DNA of 64,000 bases from DASUNQ01 sp035536455 (GTDB lineage: Bacteria; Acidobacteriota; Thermoanaerobaculia; Multivoradales; UBA5704): assembly GCA_035536455.1 (NCBI GenBank), contig DATLOC010000040.1:1-64000 (forward strand), written 5' to 3'. Below are positions 16,035-24,461 of the stretch, piece after piece. Both the position numbers and the translations under genes were made by a program. A model generated the notes under the pieces. That model was not told the origin of the DNA. It did no database searches and saw only the letters and a list, made by a program, of their open reading frames with translations. The stretch's first letter is position 1, and each line of letters opens with the position of its first letter.

Positions 16035-16047
16035 CTCCGCCATCCCG

Positions 16048-16926
16048 ATGCGAACTCGGCGCCTCGCGCCCGCGCTGGTTCTCGCCGCGGCCTTCGCCGG
16101 CTGCGGTGGGGAGGACCCCGTCGCCGGCCGGCTGGAGGTGACGCCGACTCGCCTCAGCCTGCCTCACGGCGGCGTCCGCCCGCTGGTCCTCACCTGGACG
16201 CCGGCGCGCGACCTGTACGGCCGCGAGGGGGAGGGGGAGCCGCTCGTCTTCGTCCACCTCCTGGAGCGTCCCGGCATCGTCCTGCGCACCTTCGACCACA
16301 CCTTCCCGCAGCACTGGCACCCCGGCACGCCGGTGCGCTACGAGGTGGAGCTCTACCAGTCGGCCCTCGGCGAGCCGCTGCCCGCCGGCCGCTACCAGCT
16401 GACGGTCGGGCTCTACCAGGCCGGCGGCCGGCGCTGGCCGCTGGAGACGGCGGGCAAGGAGGTCGGCAAGCGCGAGTACGCCGTCGCCGAGGTCGAGGTG
16501 CCGCCGCCCGGCGAGGGCGTGCCGGCCTTCGCCTTCGCCGGCCCCTGGCTGCCGATCGAGCCGGGCGCGGACGTGCAGATGCTGGCCCGGCGCTGGCTGA
16601 CCGGCGACGGCGCGCTGCAGGTGCCGTCGGCGCCGGGGGCGGGGGAGCTGTGGCTGGTGCTGCGCATCCCGGAAGGGACGGGAGCGGGGGAGAGGCTGGT
16701 GCTTGAGCCGGGCGCCGCGGCGCCGGGGGTCCTGGTCTCCTCGACCTGCGGCGGCGAGGAGATCGGCATCACCGGCCCGGGACCGCACGAGGTGCGCCTG
16801 CCGGTGCGGGAGGGCGCCGCGCCTTGCGAGATCCGTTTCGACGGCAACTTCGGCTTGGAGAGCGCGGGCTCGCCGCACCGCCACATGGTGGCTCTCGAGG
16901 GGCTCGCCTGGGAACCAGCAGGCTGA
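16048..16926 (+). CDS. Hypothetical lipoprotein
   Basis: A 292-residue protein with an N-terminal Arg cluster, a hydrophobic stretch and a lipobox (AAAFAGC, lipidated Cys near 19), then beta-rich sequence (HGGVRPLVLTWTP, RYQLTVGLYQAGGRRWPL, LWLVLRIPEG). The repeated pattern of about 130 residues suggests two immunoglobulin-like or carbohydrate-binding-like domains, resembling domains attached to glycosyltransferase-like membrane proteins. The internal ATG was chosen because the longer version would add 14 residues before the signal peptide and would begin inside the promoter. Function unknown. Confidence 0.75.
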   Translation: MRTRRLAPALVLAAAFAGCGGEDPVAGRLEVTPTRLSLPHGGVRPLVLTWTPARDLYGREGEGEPLVFVHLLERPGIVLRTFDHTFPQHWHPGTPVRYEVELYQSALGEPLPAGRYQLTVGLYQAGGRRWPLETAGKEVGKREYAVAEVEVPPPGEGVPAFAFAGPWLPIEPGADVQMLARRWLTGDGALQVPSAPGAGELWLVLRIPEGTGAGERLVLEPGAAAPGVLVSSTCGGEEIGITGPGPHEVRLPVREGAAPCEIRFDGNFGLESAGSPHRHMVALEGLAWEPAG

Positions 16927-16950
16927 GCCGACCGACGGCCGGAGTCAGGC

Positions 16951-17667
16951 ATGAGCGAGCCCTCGAAGCCGAGCTTCTTCCACACGATGCCCGGCTGTCT
17001 CACCGCGATCACCGGCCTGATCGGGGCCGTGTCCGCCCTGCTCGTCACCCTGAACCAGCTCGGCCTCTTCGAGCGCACCGAGCCTCCCCAACCGGAGCCG
17101 GGGCCTTACGTGGACACGCGCCCGGCGCCCGACGTCGACCCCGTCGAAGGGAACATGCTGAATTTCATCGAAGGTCAGGTGGTTGACGAGCGGAACCGTG
17201 CCGCCAGGGCCGAGGCGCTGCGGCTCCACACCGAGCGCATGGCGCTGCGCAGCGATCGCCTCGCGGCCGTCGCGGCGCAGCAGGAGGCCCAGGGTCAGCG
17301 CTTCTACAACACGCTGGCCATCGCCAATGGCTGCCACGCGCCGCTGTTCGCCGCCATTCACTACCAGGACCTCGACAATCACTGGGTGGCCAGGGGGTGG
17401 TGGCGGGTCGAGCCGGGGCAGACCGCGCCGACCGATGCGAGGTCGATCAGCGCCAACGTGTATTTCTACGCCGAGAACAAGGACCTCAACCTGTTCTGGA
17501 GCGGCGAAGGTCAGCCCGACGCCGTCGAGAAGGAGATCATCGACGAGAGGTTCGACTATCTCGACGGCGAGCCCTTCGTCTACGACAACCCCCGCAAGGT
17601 CTCTTTCTTCAGGGCCAACACCGGCGCGGACTGGACCAGCTACACCCACACCTTCACGTGCAACTAG
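16951..17667 (+). CDS. Membrane-anchored DUF1036-domain protein
   Basis: 238 residues: one transmembrane segment (about 17-38), a Pro-rich linker, a coiled-coil-like helix (about 68-112), then a DUF1036-type domain (NGCHAPLFAAIHYQDLD, WVARGWWRVEPGQT, ANVYFYAENKD, ending FTCN), in which the first and last Cys may bond. DUF1036 proteins are small secreted or periplasmic proteins of unknown function. The stop codon lies 3 bases from the stop of the convergent gene, leaving no room for a separate terminator. Confidence 0.78.
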   Translation: MSEPSKPSFFHTMPGCLTAITGLIGAVSALLVTLNQLGLFERTEPPQPEPGPYVDTRPAPDVDPVEGNMLNFIEGQVVDERNRAARAEALRLHTERMALRSDRLAAVAAQQEAQGQRFYNTLAIANGCHAPLFAAIHYQDLDNHWVARGWWRVEPGQTAPTDARSISANVYFYAENKDLNLFWSGEGQPDAVEKEIIDERFDYLDGEPFVYDNPRKVSFFRANTGADWTSYTHTFTCN

Positions 17668-17670
17668 AAG

Positions 17671-18168
17671 CTACTTCGGCTTGAGCTGGACGGTCAGGCT
17701 CTTCGCCACCGGCAGCCCAGGCACCGGGCCGAGCGGGCGGGAGACCTCGACCCCCTCCTCCGTCTTGACCTCGACCCAGGTGGCTTCCGCGAGCGCGACC
17801 TCGACGGTGAGCTTGCCGTCCGCCGGCGCGGGGCGGCCGCTCTCGGTGGTCCAGAAGTTGTAGAGCCGGACCTCGGAGACCTGGCCGGGGGGCAGGTTCT
17901 GGAGGTAGAGCTGGTTGGCGTAGACGGGGAGCGCCTGGCCGTTGAGCTTGACCGCGAAGGCGAGGCGCGAGGCGATGCGGTCGCCGCCGTTCCGGACCTT
18001 GACCCGCAGCTTGCAGAGGGTGTCGGCGGCCGGCGCGGCCGGCTCGATCGCCACCTCCTCGAGCCCGAGCGGCGAGGGGGGCGGGGCGGGGGCCGGCGGC
18101 TGGGCGCCGGCGGCCGCGGCGGCGAAGAGAACGACGAATGACAGCACGCGTGCGAGGGACGACGACAT
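17671..18168 (-). CDS. Small secreted CARDB-like protein
   Basis: 165 residues: a signal peptide (1-22, AAAAAGAQ), a Pro-rich spacer, then one beta-sandwich with the CARDB pattern (LCKLRVKVRNGGDRIASRLAFAVKLNGQ, LPPGQVSEVRLYNF, KLTVEVALAE). Such domains mediate adhesion or protein contact in the envelope. The ATG is 7 nt after a TATCAT box and only 18 bases from the divergent methyltransferase start, so the transcript is probably leaderless. Specific function unknown. Confidence 0.65.
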   Translation of the reverse strand: MSSSLARVLSFVVLFAAAAAGAQPPAPAPPPSPLGLEEVAIEPAAPAADTLCKLRVKVRNGGDRIASRLAFAVKLNGQALPVYANQLYLQNLPPGQVSEVRLYNFWTTESGRPAPADGKLTVEVALAEATWVEVKTEEGVEVSRPLGPVPGLPVAKSLTVQLKPK

Positions 18169-18175
18169 GAGCGGA

Positions 18176-18181
18176 ATGATA
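18176..18181 (-). promoter_or_regulatory. TATCAT -10 box in an 18-bp divergent gap
   Basis: On the minus strand TATCAT lies 7 nt before the ATG of the CARDB-like gene. The gap to the divergent methyltransferase start is only 18 bases, so at least one of the two transcripts must begin at or very near its start codon. Confidence 0.4.
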
Positions 18182-18186
18182 CAGGC

Positions 18187-18870
18187 ATGAAGCGCTCCCG
18201 CGGCCGCATCCTCCGCCTGCCGCAGGAGGAGTACCTCGAGCGCCTGCTGCCGCCGCGCGATCCGCTGCTCGCCGAGATGGAGGCCGAGGCGGCTCGCGAC
18301 CGAGTGCCGATCTCCGACCCCGAAGTCGGTCGCCTCCTGGAGATCCTGGCGCGCGCCACCGGGGCGCGCGCCATCGTCGAGGTGGGGACCGCGATCGGCT
18401 ACGGCGCCCTCTGCCTGGCGCGCGGCGCGCCGGAGGCGCGGGTGGTGACGATCGACACCGACCCGGCGCGCCTCGCCCGCGCCCGCGCGTACCTCGAGCG
18501 GGCCGGCGTCGCCGAGCGGGTGGAGCTGGTGGAAGGGGCGGCGCTCGACGTCCTGCCGCGCCTGCCGGCGGGGATCGACCTCGCCTACCTCGACGCGCTC
18601 AAGACCGAGTACCGGCGCTGCCTCGACCTGCTGCTGCCGCGCCTGCGTGTCGGCGGCTTGGTGGTGATCGACAACCTGCTCTGGGGGGGCGAGGTGGCGG
18701 AGCCGTCCGAGGAGGACGAGGACGACCCGGACGCCGAGGCCCTCCGCGCCTTCAACCCCTACCTGATGATCCATCCGCAGCTGCGGGCCGTCGTGCTGCC
18801 CCTCGGCGACGGTGTCGGGCTGGCGACCAAGACGAAGCCGGTGATGACCGAGATGGGCGGGCCGTTCTAG
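18187..18870 (+). CDS. SAM-dependent O-methyltransferase (family 3, CCoAMT-like)
   Basis: A 227-residue class I methyltransferase. SAM motif I is EVGTAIGYGALCLARG near 62, motif II VVTIDTDPARLARARAYLERAG, the metal/catalytic segment DLAYLDALKTEYRRCLDLLLPRL, then GGLVVIDNLLWGG. The family includes catechol-type O-methyltransferases and the tRNA-modifying TrmR; the substrate cannot be told. It has an acidic insert (EEDEDDPDAEA) before the last strands. It is transcribed alone, divergently from the CARDB-like gene. Confidence 0.88.
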   Translation: MKRSRGRILRLPQEEYLERLLPPRDPLLAEMEAEAARDRVPISDPEVGRLLEILARATGARAIVEVGTAIGYGALCLARGAPEARVVTIDTDPARLARARAYLERAGVAERVELVEGAALDVLPRLPAGIDLAYLDALKTEYRRCLDLLLPRLRVGGLVVIDNLLWGGEVAEPSEEDEDDPDAEALRAFNPYLMIHPQLRAVVLPLGDGVGLATKTKPVMTEMGGPF

Positions 18871-18899
18871 GCGCGAAGGCGCGCCGGGCTCCAATTAGC

Positions 18900-21479
18900 T
18901 CAGGTCGCCAGCTCGCTGCGCACCGCTGTCAGCCGCTCGCGCAGCGCCGCCGCGTCGGCGGGCCGGCGGTTGGCGTCGCGGTGCAGGGCGGCGCGGAAGA
19001 AGCGGACGAGCGGCTCGGGCGCGTCGGGCCGCCCCGCGGTCAGATCCGGCACCCGTCCCATGAGGATCTTCGCCGTCACCTGCTTGACCTCCGCGCCGCG
19101 GAAGAGCTTGCCGCCGATCAGGCACTCGTAGAGGACGACACAGAGGCTCCAGAGATCGAAGGCCGGCGACGCCGGCTCCTTTTGCAGCGCCTCGGGCGAG
19201 AGGTAGGAGAGGGTGCCGACGAGCCGGTGGGTGGGGGTCGTCAGGCTGTCCGGTTCCCCCTCGATCAAGGTCGGGTCCTGCTCGGTTTCCTCCAGCCACA
19301 CGGCGGAGGGACTGGAGGCGGAGCTGTCGTCGGTGCGCGTGTCGAGCCTCCTCCGGGCGATGCCGAAGTCCATCAGCTTGGGCACGCCGTCCCTGGTGAA
19401 GCCGATGTTGTTGGGCTTGACGTCGCGGTGCAGGATGCCGGCGGCGTGGAGGCGCTCGAGCGCGCCGGCCATGGCGATCCCCAGCTCCAGGGTCTCGCAC
19501 GGCGCCAGGGCCCCCTGCTCGATCCGCTGCCCGAGGGTGCCGCCTTCGAGCAGCTCGAGGATCAGGATCGGGTTCCCCTGCCAAGTGTCCACGCCGTAGA
19601 TCCCGGCGAGGTGCGGGTGCACCACCTTGGCGGCGGCGCGCGCCTCTTGCCGCAGGAGGAGCGCGTGGTCGGGGGAGATGCGGCGCAGGGTCTTGATCGC
19701 CACCGTGCGGCCGAGCGACAGGTCGCAGGCGCGGTAGACCAACCCCATGCCGCCGACACCGATCCGCCGCTCGAAGCGGAACTTGTTGGGCGGCAGGACG
19801 TAGGGGACGTGCGCCTCCTCCAGCCGCCGGCTGTCCTCGCTGCAGAAGACGGTGTGGGAGAGGAAGACCCGGCCGCACTTCGGGCACTCGCGCGCGTTCT
19901 CGGCCGCCAACGGCGGGGGCGGCGGGAGAGGTGGTTCCACCACCGAATGGGCGATCTCGCGCAACAGGTGCTTGTCCTCCTTGAGGAAGGGTACGCCGCT
20001 CTTCTTGCCCCCTAGCACGATGGCCCCGAAGAGGGTTCCGTCCCGCGCCGGGATCGGCGCGATCAGGCGCACCCGGTTCTCGGCCAGCCAGCGGCGGTCG
20101 GTTTCGGGCAGGCGGCTCGCCGCGGCGCCGGGCTCTTCGAGGTCGATCTCCAGCGGCTCGAAGCTCTCGGCGATCAGCAGGGCGAGCGGCGAGGAGGCGT
20201 CGAGCCGGCGCCGGCGGTCGAGGGGGTCGACGTATTGGGCCGTGCGCTGCTCCTCGATCAGCACGGAGCAGGCTCCGAGGTGGAGGGCGCGGTCCACCTC
20301 GCGGCAGGTCAGCTCGGCCAGCTCCTTGGCGTCGTGGGCCCAACGGATGCGGTCGGCCAGCTGGGTGAGGATCTTGCGCGCGTGATACTGCTCGCGGAAG
20401 AAGCGGCGGTCGATGGCCTCGAGGAGCGCTGCGCCGTAGACCAGGGCGGCGACACCCGCCAGCGAGCAGAGGAGGAGGAGGAGACGGTTGCCGGTCAACG
20501 ACTCGCGCAGCGGCTCCTCGCTGTGCAGGTAGAAGTAGACGAGGAGGGCGGCGAGCGGCAGGGAGATCACCGCCAGCGCCGTGCCGCGCGCCAGGGCGTA
20601 CTGGACGGCGCCGCGGGCGAGGAGTTTGACGTTGAGCACCTTGTACACCAACACGGCGTAGGCGGTAGTGAAGGGGAGGGAGAGGAAGCAGACCTGGACG
20701 AACGCCGCCTGCACCGGCCCGACGGCCTCCGGGGCGAGGAACGGCCGCAGGGGCGGCACGAGGAAGGCGACGATGTGCAGGAAGACCGGAAGCAACGCGA
20801 CGGCGATGGCGGCGGCGAAGAGGAGTGCACGGCGGCGCTCGTCGCCGGTGGCCTTCCGCGCCTTCCAGAGGAGCGTGGCGAGGCCGAGGATGGTCAACAC
20901 CATCAGCGGGATGTACTGCTCGTAGCTCGGCTTGGCGGGCGCCGCGGCGGCGTGGCTCGCGGCGCCGGAGAGGCCGCCGAGCGCGCGCGCCAGGCGCACC
21001 AACTGCCAGGCGAAAAGCGTGAAACCCACGACGAGCGCCGCCCGCGCGCCCCAGCGCAGCCACCGGCGTATGCGGTAGGAGGCCGCGGTCAGCGGGAAGT
21101 CGCGCGCGAAGAGCCAGAAGAAGTACGGGAAGAAGGCGTCCACGTGCAGGCTGCGCAGGAGGAGCGCCGGCTCGGCGAGGGCGCGCGGCGCCGAGCCGAC
21201 CAGGACCAGCAGCCAGCGGTTGGTGAACGAGGTCGCGAGGAGAAGGTAGAAAGTGCCGAGGTGGGTCGCGCGGCGGTCGTTCCGGCCGGTGACCAGCAGC
21301 GCGGCGCCCGCCGTCGCGAGCGCCGTCAGGATGAGCATTGTCATCTGGCGCGAGGGAATGAGCCCCTTGAACGCGACACGGACGGCGGCGGGCTCGCCGA
21401 AGACGAGCCCCGCCACCGCACCCACCACCTGCAGGGCGCAAACCAAGAGCAGCGCGCGGTTCCAGGGCCTGGAGATCAA
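18900..21479 (-). CDS. Membrane Ser/Thr protein kinase: 7TM-like sensor, GAF, zinc ribbon, kinase
   Basis: 859 residues with an uncommon order. Residues 1-350 hold eight or nine hydrophobic segments. Residues 365-515 form a GAF-like domain (RKILTQLADRIRWAHDAKELAELTC, PIPARDGTLFGAIVLG). At about 537-555 there is a zinc ribbon (C-x2-C then a single later Cys, FCSEDS). A Hanks-type kinase follows from about 564: GVGGMGLVY, VAIKTL, HRDVKPNN, DFG, and SPEAL in the P+1 loop. The activation region carries an acidic insert of about 35 residues. It starts at TTG, preceded 9 nt upstream by a TAAACT box. Probable role: signal-dependent cytosolic phosphorylation controlled by the membrane and GAF parts. 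Confidence 0.9.
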   Translation of the reverse strand: MISRPWNRALLLVCALQVVGAVAGLVFGEPAAVRVAFKGLIPSRQMTMLILTALATAGAALLVTGRNDRRATHLGTFYLLLATSFTNRWLLVLVGSAPRALAEPALLLRSLHVDAFFPYFFWLFARDFPLTAASYRIRRWLRWGARAALVVGFTLFAWQLVRLARALGGLSGAASHAAAAPAKPSYEQYIPLMVLTILGLATLLWKARKATGDERRRALLFAAAIAVALLPVFLHIVAFLVPPLRPFLAPEAVGPVQAAFVQVCFLSLPFTTAYAVLVYKVLNVKLLARGAVQYALARGTALAVISLPLAALLVYFYLHSEEPLRESLTGNRLLLLLCSLAGVAALVYGAALLEAIDRRFFREQYHARKILTQLADRIRWAHDAKELAELTCREVDRALHLGACSVLIEEQRTAQYVDPLDRRRRLDASSPLALLIAESFEPLEIDLEEPGAAASRLPETDRRWLAENRVRLIAPIPARDGTLFGAIVLGGKKSGVPFLKEDKHLLREIAHSVVEPPLPPPPPLAAENARECPKCGRVFLSHTVFCSEDSRRLEEAHVPYVLPPNKFRFERRIGVGGMGLVYRACDLSLGRTVAIKTLRRISPDHALLLRQEARAAAKVVHPHLAGIYGVDTWQGNPILILELLEGGTLGQRIEQGALAPCETLELGIAMAGALERLHAAGILHRDVKPNNIGFTRDGVPKLMDFGIARRRLDTRTDDSSASSPSAVWLEETEQDPTLIEGEPDSLTTPTHRLVGTLSYLSPEALQKEPASPAFDLWSLCVVLYECLIGGKLFRGAEVKQVTAKILMGRVPDLTAGRPDAPEPLVRFFRAALHRDANRRPADAAALRERLTAVRSELAT

Positions 21480-21548
21480 CCTGGCGCGAGTTTACGCGCT
21501 CTCAGCAGAAGAAAAGAACTCTCGTTCAGACTGTAGCGAGCGGATCGA

Positions 21549-21881
21549 TCAACGGCACCAGGGGCAGTCGTTCTCGCCCTGCACCCCTAGCGCCGCGCTG
21601 TCCGTCTTCACGTCGTCCACCTTGCCGTCCCCCTGCGCCGCCCGCCGGCCGATCTCTTCGAACTTCTCCCGCAGCATCGCACCCTCCGGCTTGTCCCACA
21701 CGTCCTGCGGCGTCGGCTCCACGGGCTTGCCTTCCGTGTTCTTGCCCGGCTCGACGATCCAGTCGAAGTACCGCTTCCTGATCGCGTCCCTGGCCTCCTG
21801 CTCGAGCTCCTTGCCTTCGCTCTTGGCCCCGGCTTCAACCGCGCTGATGATGTCGGCGAACACTTCCTCTTGTGTCGGCAT
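21549..21881 (-). CDS. Small acidic protein ending in a CPWC motif
   Basis: 110 residues, highly charged and helical over residues 1-95 (EEVFADIISAVEAGAKSEG, EARDAIRKRYFDWIVEPG), with no signal peptide. The only two cysteines are in the last seven residues, NDCPWCR. A long conserved-looking leader with a short Cys-containing tail resembles RiPP precursors, but no maturation enzyme is nearby; a CxxC redox or metal tag is the alternative. The ATG has a GGGAG-type site. Upstream sequence (21882-22110) is AT-richer than average. Family not recognised. Confidence 0.65.
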   Translation of the reverse strand: MPTQEEVFADIISAVEAGAKSEGKELEQEARDAIRKRYFDWIVEPGKNTEGKPVEPTPQDVWDKPEGAMLREKFEEIGRRAAQGDGKVDDVKTDSAALGVQGENDCPWCR

Positions 21882-21968
21882 GAGGATTCTCCCTACCAGA
21901 CGTTTACGTTCAAAGAACCCTTTGTCGCTCAGGGTGGACCCACACGGCCCAACCTCAAGAAAACATTC

Positions 21969-22019
21969 GATTTCCCTGGCCAGGAAAAACCTTCGAATTG
22001 TACCGCCGCACTCCGGCGG
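21969..22019 (-). promoter_or_regulatory. Cluster of inverted repeats upstream of the CPWC gene
   Basis: Within the 229-bp gap, TTTCC/GGAAA flank a CTGGCCAG core (about 21971-21987), nested in ATTCGA...TTCGAAT. CCGCCG/CGGCGG then forms a stem with a 5-base loop (22003-22019). The area is less GC-rich than the genes. Operators or RNA structures are possible; nothing identifies the regulator. Confidence 0.35.
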
Positions 22020-22070
22020 AGTCTAATCGAAAGGTTGCAATAAGCGGTGAGGAAAGCGAAAGGGCGGGAA

Positions 22071-22096
22071 CGCGGGGCCGCAGGCGCGGCCCCGCG
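22071..22096 (-). terminator. GC-rich hairpin after the redoxin gene
   Basis: CGCGGGGCCG and CGGCCCCGCG form a perfect 10-bp stem with a 6-base loop, 15 bases beyond the redoxin stop on the minus strand. The following bases are only moderately T-rich, so this is a stem-type terminator candidate. Confidence 0.55.
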
Positions 22097-22110
22097 CGTC
22101 GCGGCGGGAG

Positions 22111-22716
22111 CTAATACTTGACGCTGCAGCCGTACGGCTTGGTCGCCGCCGGATCGGGCTGCCGGCCCGCCTGCTCGGCGGTCAGGCCGAGGTCGACGTA
22201 ATTCATCCGCTGCGGCTTCGCCTTGCGGCCGCTCGGGTCGTCGTCGATGGCGCCGTTGTAGGCGATCTTCCCCTGCTCGTCGACGATGTACATGTGCGGC
22301 GTCGTCTTGGCGCCGTAGGCCTGACCGACGGTCCCCTTGGGGTCGTAGAGGACGGCGTAATCGATGCCGTTCTCCCGGCTCCAGGCCAAGTGCTCGGCGG
22401 GCTCGAGGTAGTTGGGATGGCTAGCGCTGGTGCTGTTGATCGCCAGCCAGACGACCCTCCCGTGGCGCTGCGTCAGCTCGCTCATCGTCTTCTCGCGAGC
22501 GTGGCGGGCGGAGAACGGGCAGTTGGGGTTGATCCACTCGAGCACGACCACCTTGCCGGCGTAGTCGGAGAGGTTGTGCGTCTTGCCGGCCAGGTCGGGG
22601 AGGGCGAAGGCCGGGGCGGCCTCACCCGCCGCGCCCTTGGCGCAGGCCGGCGCGGCGGCGAGCAGGGCGGCGAGCGCCGCGGCGAAGGGGAGGAGGCGTA
22701 GGGTTCGGATGCGCAT
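22111..22716 (-). CDS. Exported thioredoxin-fold redoxin (AhpC/TSA type)
   Basis: A 201-residue protein with a signal peptide (1-26, ending APACA) and a redoxin/TlpA-like domain: FALPDLAGKTHNL, VVVLEWINPNCPFSARHA with a single active-site Cys (C-P-F-S), VAYGAKTTPHMYIVDEQGKIAYNG. The C-terminus PYGCSVKY carries a second Cys, typical of this envelope peroxiredoxin-like group. It probably reduces peroxides or disulfides in the periplasm. AGGAG precedes the ATG. It shares a strand with the DsbD-like gene 26 bases upstream, which may be its former or actual electron partner. Confidence 0.85.
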   Translation of the reverse strand: MRIRTLRLLPFAAALAALLAAAPACAKGAAGEAAPAFALPDLAGKTHNLSDYAGKVVVLEWINPNCPFSARHAREKTMSELTQRHGRVVWLAINSTSASHPNYLEPAEHLAWSRENGIDYAVLYDPKGTVGQAYGAKTTPHMYIVDEQGKIAYNGAIDDDPSGRKAKPQRMNYVDLGLTAEQAGRQPDPAATKPYGCSVKY

Positions 22717-22742
22717 CGGGAGTCTCCTAAAAGTCAGAACGT

Positions 22743-24461
22743 TCAGAGCTGCCCTTGGTAGGCTAGCCAGGGCGCGGCGAGCGCGCAGGCGAGGAGGCCC
22801 AACAGAAGGGCGGCCCTAAGCATACCGCCGCGCCGCGCGCGGTGGCCGAGCCAGGCGCAGAGGGCGAGGCCGAGGAGGGCGAGCTCGACGCCGGCGAGCG
22901 CCTCGGGCCCGACCCGCCGTGCCAGCAGGTGGAGAAGCCAGACGACGCCGGCCGCCGCCAGGAAGCCGAGCGCCTCCTGCAGCGCCGGGCGCGGCGCCGG
23001 CTCCGCCGTTGCCGCCCCGGCCCGCAGCTCGCGGCGGCGGCGCCACCAGGCGAAGGCGAAGCCGGGGAGGGCGACGCCGAGGGCGAGGAGCGCCGCGGCG
23101 GCCAATCGCGCCGGCAGCTCGGAGCCGGCGAGCAGCAGCCCCAGCCAGGGCGGCGTCCAGGCGAGGGCGAGGAGGGCCGCCCACGCCCCGGTGACCGCGC
23201 GCCGGCGGAGCAGCGTGAAGTCCTTCCTGCCCGGCGCCGCGTGGGGCCCGGCGAGCGGCGAACCGACCATCCCCCAGAGGTCGAGGGCGAGTGCCAGGGT
23301 GAGGACGGCGAGCGAGGCGCTCACCGCGGGGTTGGCGATCGGCGGACCCCAACTGCCGTCGAGCGGCGGGTGGCCGGCGAGCGGCGCCAGGGCCGCGGCG
23401 CCGGCGACGGCGGCGAGCGTGCCGGCGACCTCGGCCGTGGCGCCGCGCCGGCCGCCCCCGGGCCCGCCGCCGCTCCACTGCGCGAGGCGCAGGGCGAGGA
23501 CCGACGGCGCGAGGTTGAGGAGCAACCCGGCGACGAGCACGAGCCAGAGCCCGCGGCGGGCGCGCGGTGCGCCCGACGCTCGCCGCCCGGAGCGCGCACC
23601 GGCGCCGCGGCCGGCACCGACCTCGCGCCGCGCCTCCAACGCCGGCAACGGGCCGTCGCGCCGCAGCCCGGTCGCCGTCCAGGCGAGCGCCGCGCGCTCC
23701 GGCAGCGACCGCCCGGCCAGGAGCGGCGCCAGCGGCACCCGCCAGGCAACGCCGTCCTCGGTCGCCCGCGCCCGCGGCCGCCCCAGCTCGAGGACCTCCT
23801 GCGGCTCAAAGAAGAGCCCCGTCCCCGCCGGCGCAGGCTCGACGCCGTCGAACCAGACCTCCAGCGCCGCCGCCCCGTTCTCCCGCACGATCGCGCCCCC
23901 GGTCTCGACCTCCGCCACCGTCTCGACCGCCCGCGGCACCCGCGCCTCCCACCGCGCCAGCAGCGGTGCCGTCCGCGCATCCGCCACGGCCTCCTCCGCC
24001 AGCGGCTGAACGAGCGCGAGCTGCGCCCGATAGGGGATGCAGTCCACCTCGCACACCACGTAATCCACGTCCGCCGCGAGCTCCACCCGCTCCGCCCCCA
24101 TCCCCCCCAGCCGCGCCCGCAGCGGATACACCACCTCGTCCTCGTACCCGAACGCCACCAGCCCACCCGGCAGATCAAACCGCCGCGGCGCCGGCCACAT
24201 CACCCGCCCCTCCGAAACCGCCGCCCCGCTCAGCGTCACCGCCGGCGGATACCCAGCGTCCCCGCTGTTCTTCCAGTAGATGTGCCACCCAGGCTCCAGC
24301 CGCACGTGCAGCCCGAGCCGCAGCTCCCCCTCAGCCGCCGCCACATAAGGACTGATCAACCGCACCCGAGAAGGCCCGTTCACCACCCAAGTCCCCTCGA
24401 CCGCGAGCAGCGGCCCAGCGCAAATCACAAGCAGAAGACACAGGTAGGGAACCCCACGCAT
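22743..24461 (-). CDS. DsbD/ScsB-like membrane protein lacking the membrane redox cysteines
   Basis: 572 residues. A signal peptide (1-20) is followed by a DsbD alpha-like beta domain, about 25-290, with WHIYWKNSGDAGYPP and a retained C-x3-C (VVCEVDCIPY). Then come about eight transmembrane helices. The two helix motifs that carry DsbD's redox cysteines, NL-x-PCV and TPC-x-AP, read NLAPSVLAL and WTPPWLG: both Cys are replaced. The C-terminal thioredoxin domain is absent. Electron transfer from cytosolic thioredoxin seems impossible, so it may act only as a binding or folding factor. The frame is open upstream; the ATG before the signal peptide is the natural start. It sits 5' of a redoxin gene on the same strand. 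Confidence 0.82.
   Translation of the reverse strand: MRGVPYLCLLLVICAGPLLAVEGTWVVNGPSRVRLISPYVAAAEGELRLGLHVRLEPGWHIYWKNSGDAGYPPAVTLSGAAVSEGRVMWPAPRRFDLPGGLVAFGYEDEVVYPLRARLGGMGAERVELAADVDYVVCEVDCIPYRAQLALVQPLAEEAVADARTAPLLARWEARVPRAVETVAEVETGGAIVRENGAAALEVWFDGVEPAPAGTGLFFEPQEVLELGRPRARATEDGVAWRVPLAPLLAGRSLPERAALAWTATGLRRDGPLPALEARREVGAGRGAGARSGRRASGAPRARRGLWLVLVAGLLLNLAPSVLALRLAQWSGGGPGGGRRGATAEVAGTLAAVAGAAALAPLAGHPPLDGSWGPPIANPAVSASLAVLTLALALDLWGMVGSPLAGPHAAPGRKDFTLLRRRAVTGAWAALLALAWTPPWLGLLLAGSELPARLAAAALLALGVALPGFAFAWWRRRRELRAGAATAEPAPRPALQEALGFLAAAGVVWLLHLLARRVGPEALAGVELALLGLALCAWLGHRARRGGMLRAALLLGLLACALAAPWLAYQGQL

Noticed and set aside
21549..21551. TGA of the CPWC gene read as selenocysteine
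   Set aside because: No SECIS-like stem is evident after it, and the sequence beyond the TGA has no recognisable continuation.
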